Below are positions 40,547 to 40,811 of a DNA stretch of 40,811 bases, one piece after another. The position numbers were made by a program, and so were the translations under genes. The notes beneath the pieces are model-generated. The model saw nothing but the letters and a program-made list of their open reading frames with translations, did no database searches and had not been told where the DNA came from. Location: positions 1 to 40,811 of the forward strand of contig CASDTH010000041.1 in assembly GCA_949283655.1 (NCBI GenBank), written 5' to 3'. Position 1 is the first letter of the stretch. Each line of letters begins with the position of its first letter. The stretch is from an uncultured bacterium (GTDB lineage Bacteria > Bacillota > Clostridia > Oscillospirales > Acutalibacteraceae).

Positions 40547-40675
40547 GCGTTCGCCGAACGCACTGTGGTGTGGCAAATTTAAATACCGCCGCCGCAGTGC
40601 CGTTTATCAACGTCCTTTTGCATCCTTTTCCGACGGGGGAAAAAGGATGGGCCCCCGCGGCCTGAGCGGGAAAAT
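40547..40675 (+). repeat. Dispersed intergenic repeat, copy B
   Basis: The same element as 31080-31212, in the same orientation, with small insertions and deletions. Landmarks are GCGTTCGCCGAAC (40547), CAGTGCCG (40595), CCTTTTGC (40614), then TCCTTTTCCG facing GAAAAAGGA, CCGCGG and GAGCGGGAAAA. Confidence 0.65.
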
Positions 40676-40750
40676 AAATCATGTTGTTTGTGGCGCGGCC
40701 ATGAGATTTTATTTTAACTTTTAATGAGTGCCAGGTTTCGCTGTACGCGA

Positions 40751-40782
40751 CTATCTTCTCTTACTTCTGTAAGAGAAGATAG
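40751..40782. repeat. Perfect 14-bp low-GC hairpin with TTCT loop
   Basis: CTATCTTCTCTTAC pairs with GTAAGAGAAGATAG around TTCT. No T run follows on either strand, so it is not a standard terminator. It may be the end of an element or a structured RNA that continues past the window. Confidence 0.55.
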
Positions 40783-40811
40783 AAAGAGAAGCAGCCGAGG
40801 GGTTTTACCCC

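Larger units (their letters stand above)
40332..40811. other. Intergenic right edge with repeat and hairpins
   Basis: No supported gene. It holds a GGCCCCGGGAG/CTCCCGGGGCC hairpin (40373-40398) without T run, a TTTGCCCGC/GCGGGCAAA stem near 40478-40498, repeat copy B (40547-40675), and a 14-bp perfect hairpin at 40751-40782. No strong terminator for the M18 gene is visible. Confidence 0.55.

Noticed and set aside
1..40811. CRISPR array, insertion sequence or prophage
   Set aside because: No regularly spaced repeats, transposase, integrase or phage structural gene was seen; the only repeats are short intergenic palindromes and one two-copy element.

Overview
The window looks like chromosomal DNA of a spore-forming member of the Clostridia, probably a GC-rich gut Oscillospirales or Christensenellales type; that lineage is inferred. 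The support is a SigH-type sigma factor, a DUF951 protein, a YifB/ComM ATPase, a lipoprotein-type MltG, two GPH sugar symporters, AGGAGG-type ribosome sites and many promoters close to TTGACA-N17-TATAAT. I see no transposase, integrase, phage gene, plasmid gene or CRISPR array. This is mostly ordinary chromosome with several small regulons.

Layout. 1-2.7 kb: a leftward pair, a duplicated DUF1538 membrane protein and a tandem PII-like regulator. 2.9-5.3 kb: a leftward operon of a GH4 phospho-glycosidase and a PfkB sugar kinase. 5.4-8.7 kb: rightward MBL hydrolase, NAD-dependent epimerase-like protein and D-2-hydroxyacid dehydrogenase. 8.8-11.1 kb: a leftward XRE-cupin regulator and acyl-CoA synthetase. 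11.4-11.8 kb: a complete tRNA-Pro(UGG) unit with consensus promoter and terminators. 12-17.9 kb: a leftward locus with an ArsR-like regulator, two GPH symporters and a metallophosphoesterase, carrying recognisable candidate operators. 18-24.6 kb: a lipoprotein, rarA-traX, an MFS exporter, mgtC and mltG. 24.8-28.1 kb: a zinc-ribbon protein, sigH, a small membrane protein and phosphoglucomutase. 28.4-30.9 kb: comM/yifB converging on rlmA. 31.4-34.8 kb: an EF-G-like GTPase and an S1-domain protein, both leftward with separate promoters. 35-40.3 kb: a rightward housekeeping cluster, DUF951 protein-prfA-sua5-coaE-lytic transglycosylase-M18 aminopeptidase.

How the parts fit. The PII/DUF1538 pair is likely a transporter under direct protein control. 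The GH4/PfkB pair should hydrolyse an imported phospho-disaccharide and re-phosphorylate a released sugar. The ArsR/GPH/phosphoesterase locus looks like a regulated uptake system for a glycoside or phosphorylated compound; one symporter keeps the MelB-type cation-site aspartates and the other has lost one. The right arm is translation, cofactor and cell-wall maintenance.

The most unusual items are the PII/DUF1538 module, the symporter with a substituted cation site, an 8/10-matched inverted repeat against that symporter's promoter, a 75-bp palindrome upstream of the EF-G-like gene, and a two-copy intergenic repeat at about 31.1 and 40.6 kb. Many start codons were moved downstream from the longest frame on ribosome-site evidence; each entry says so.
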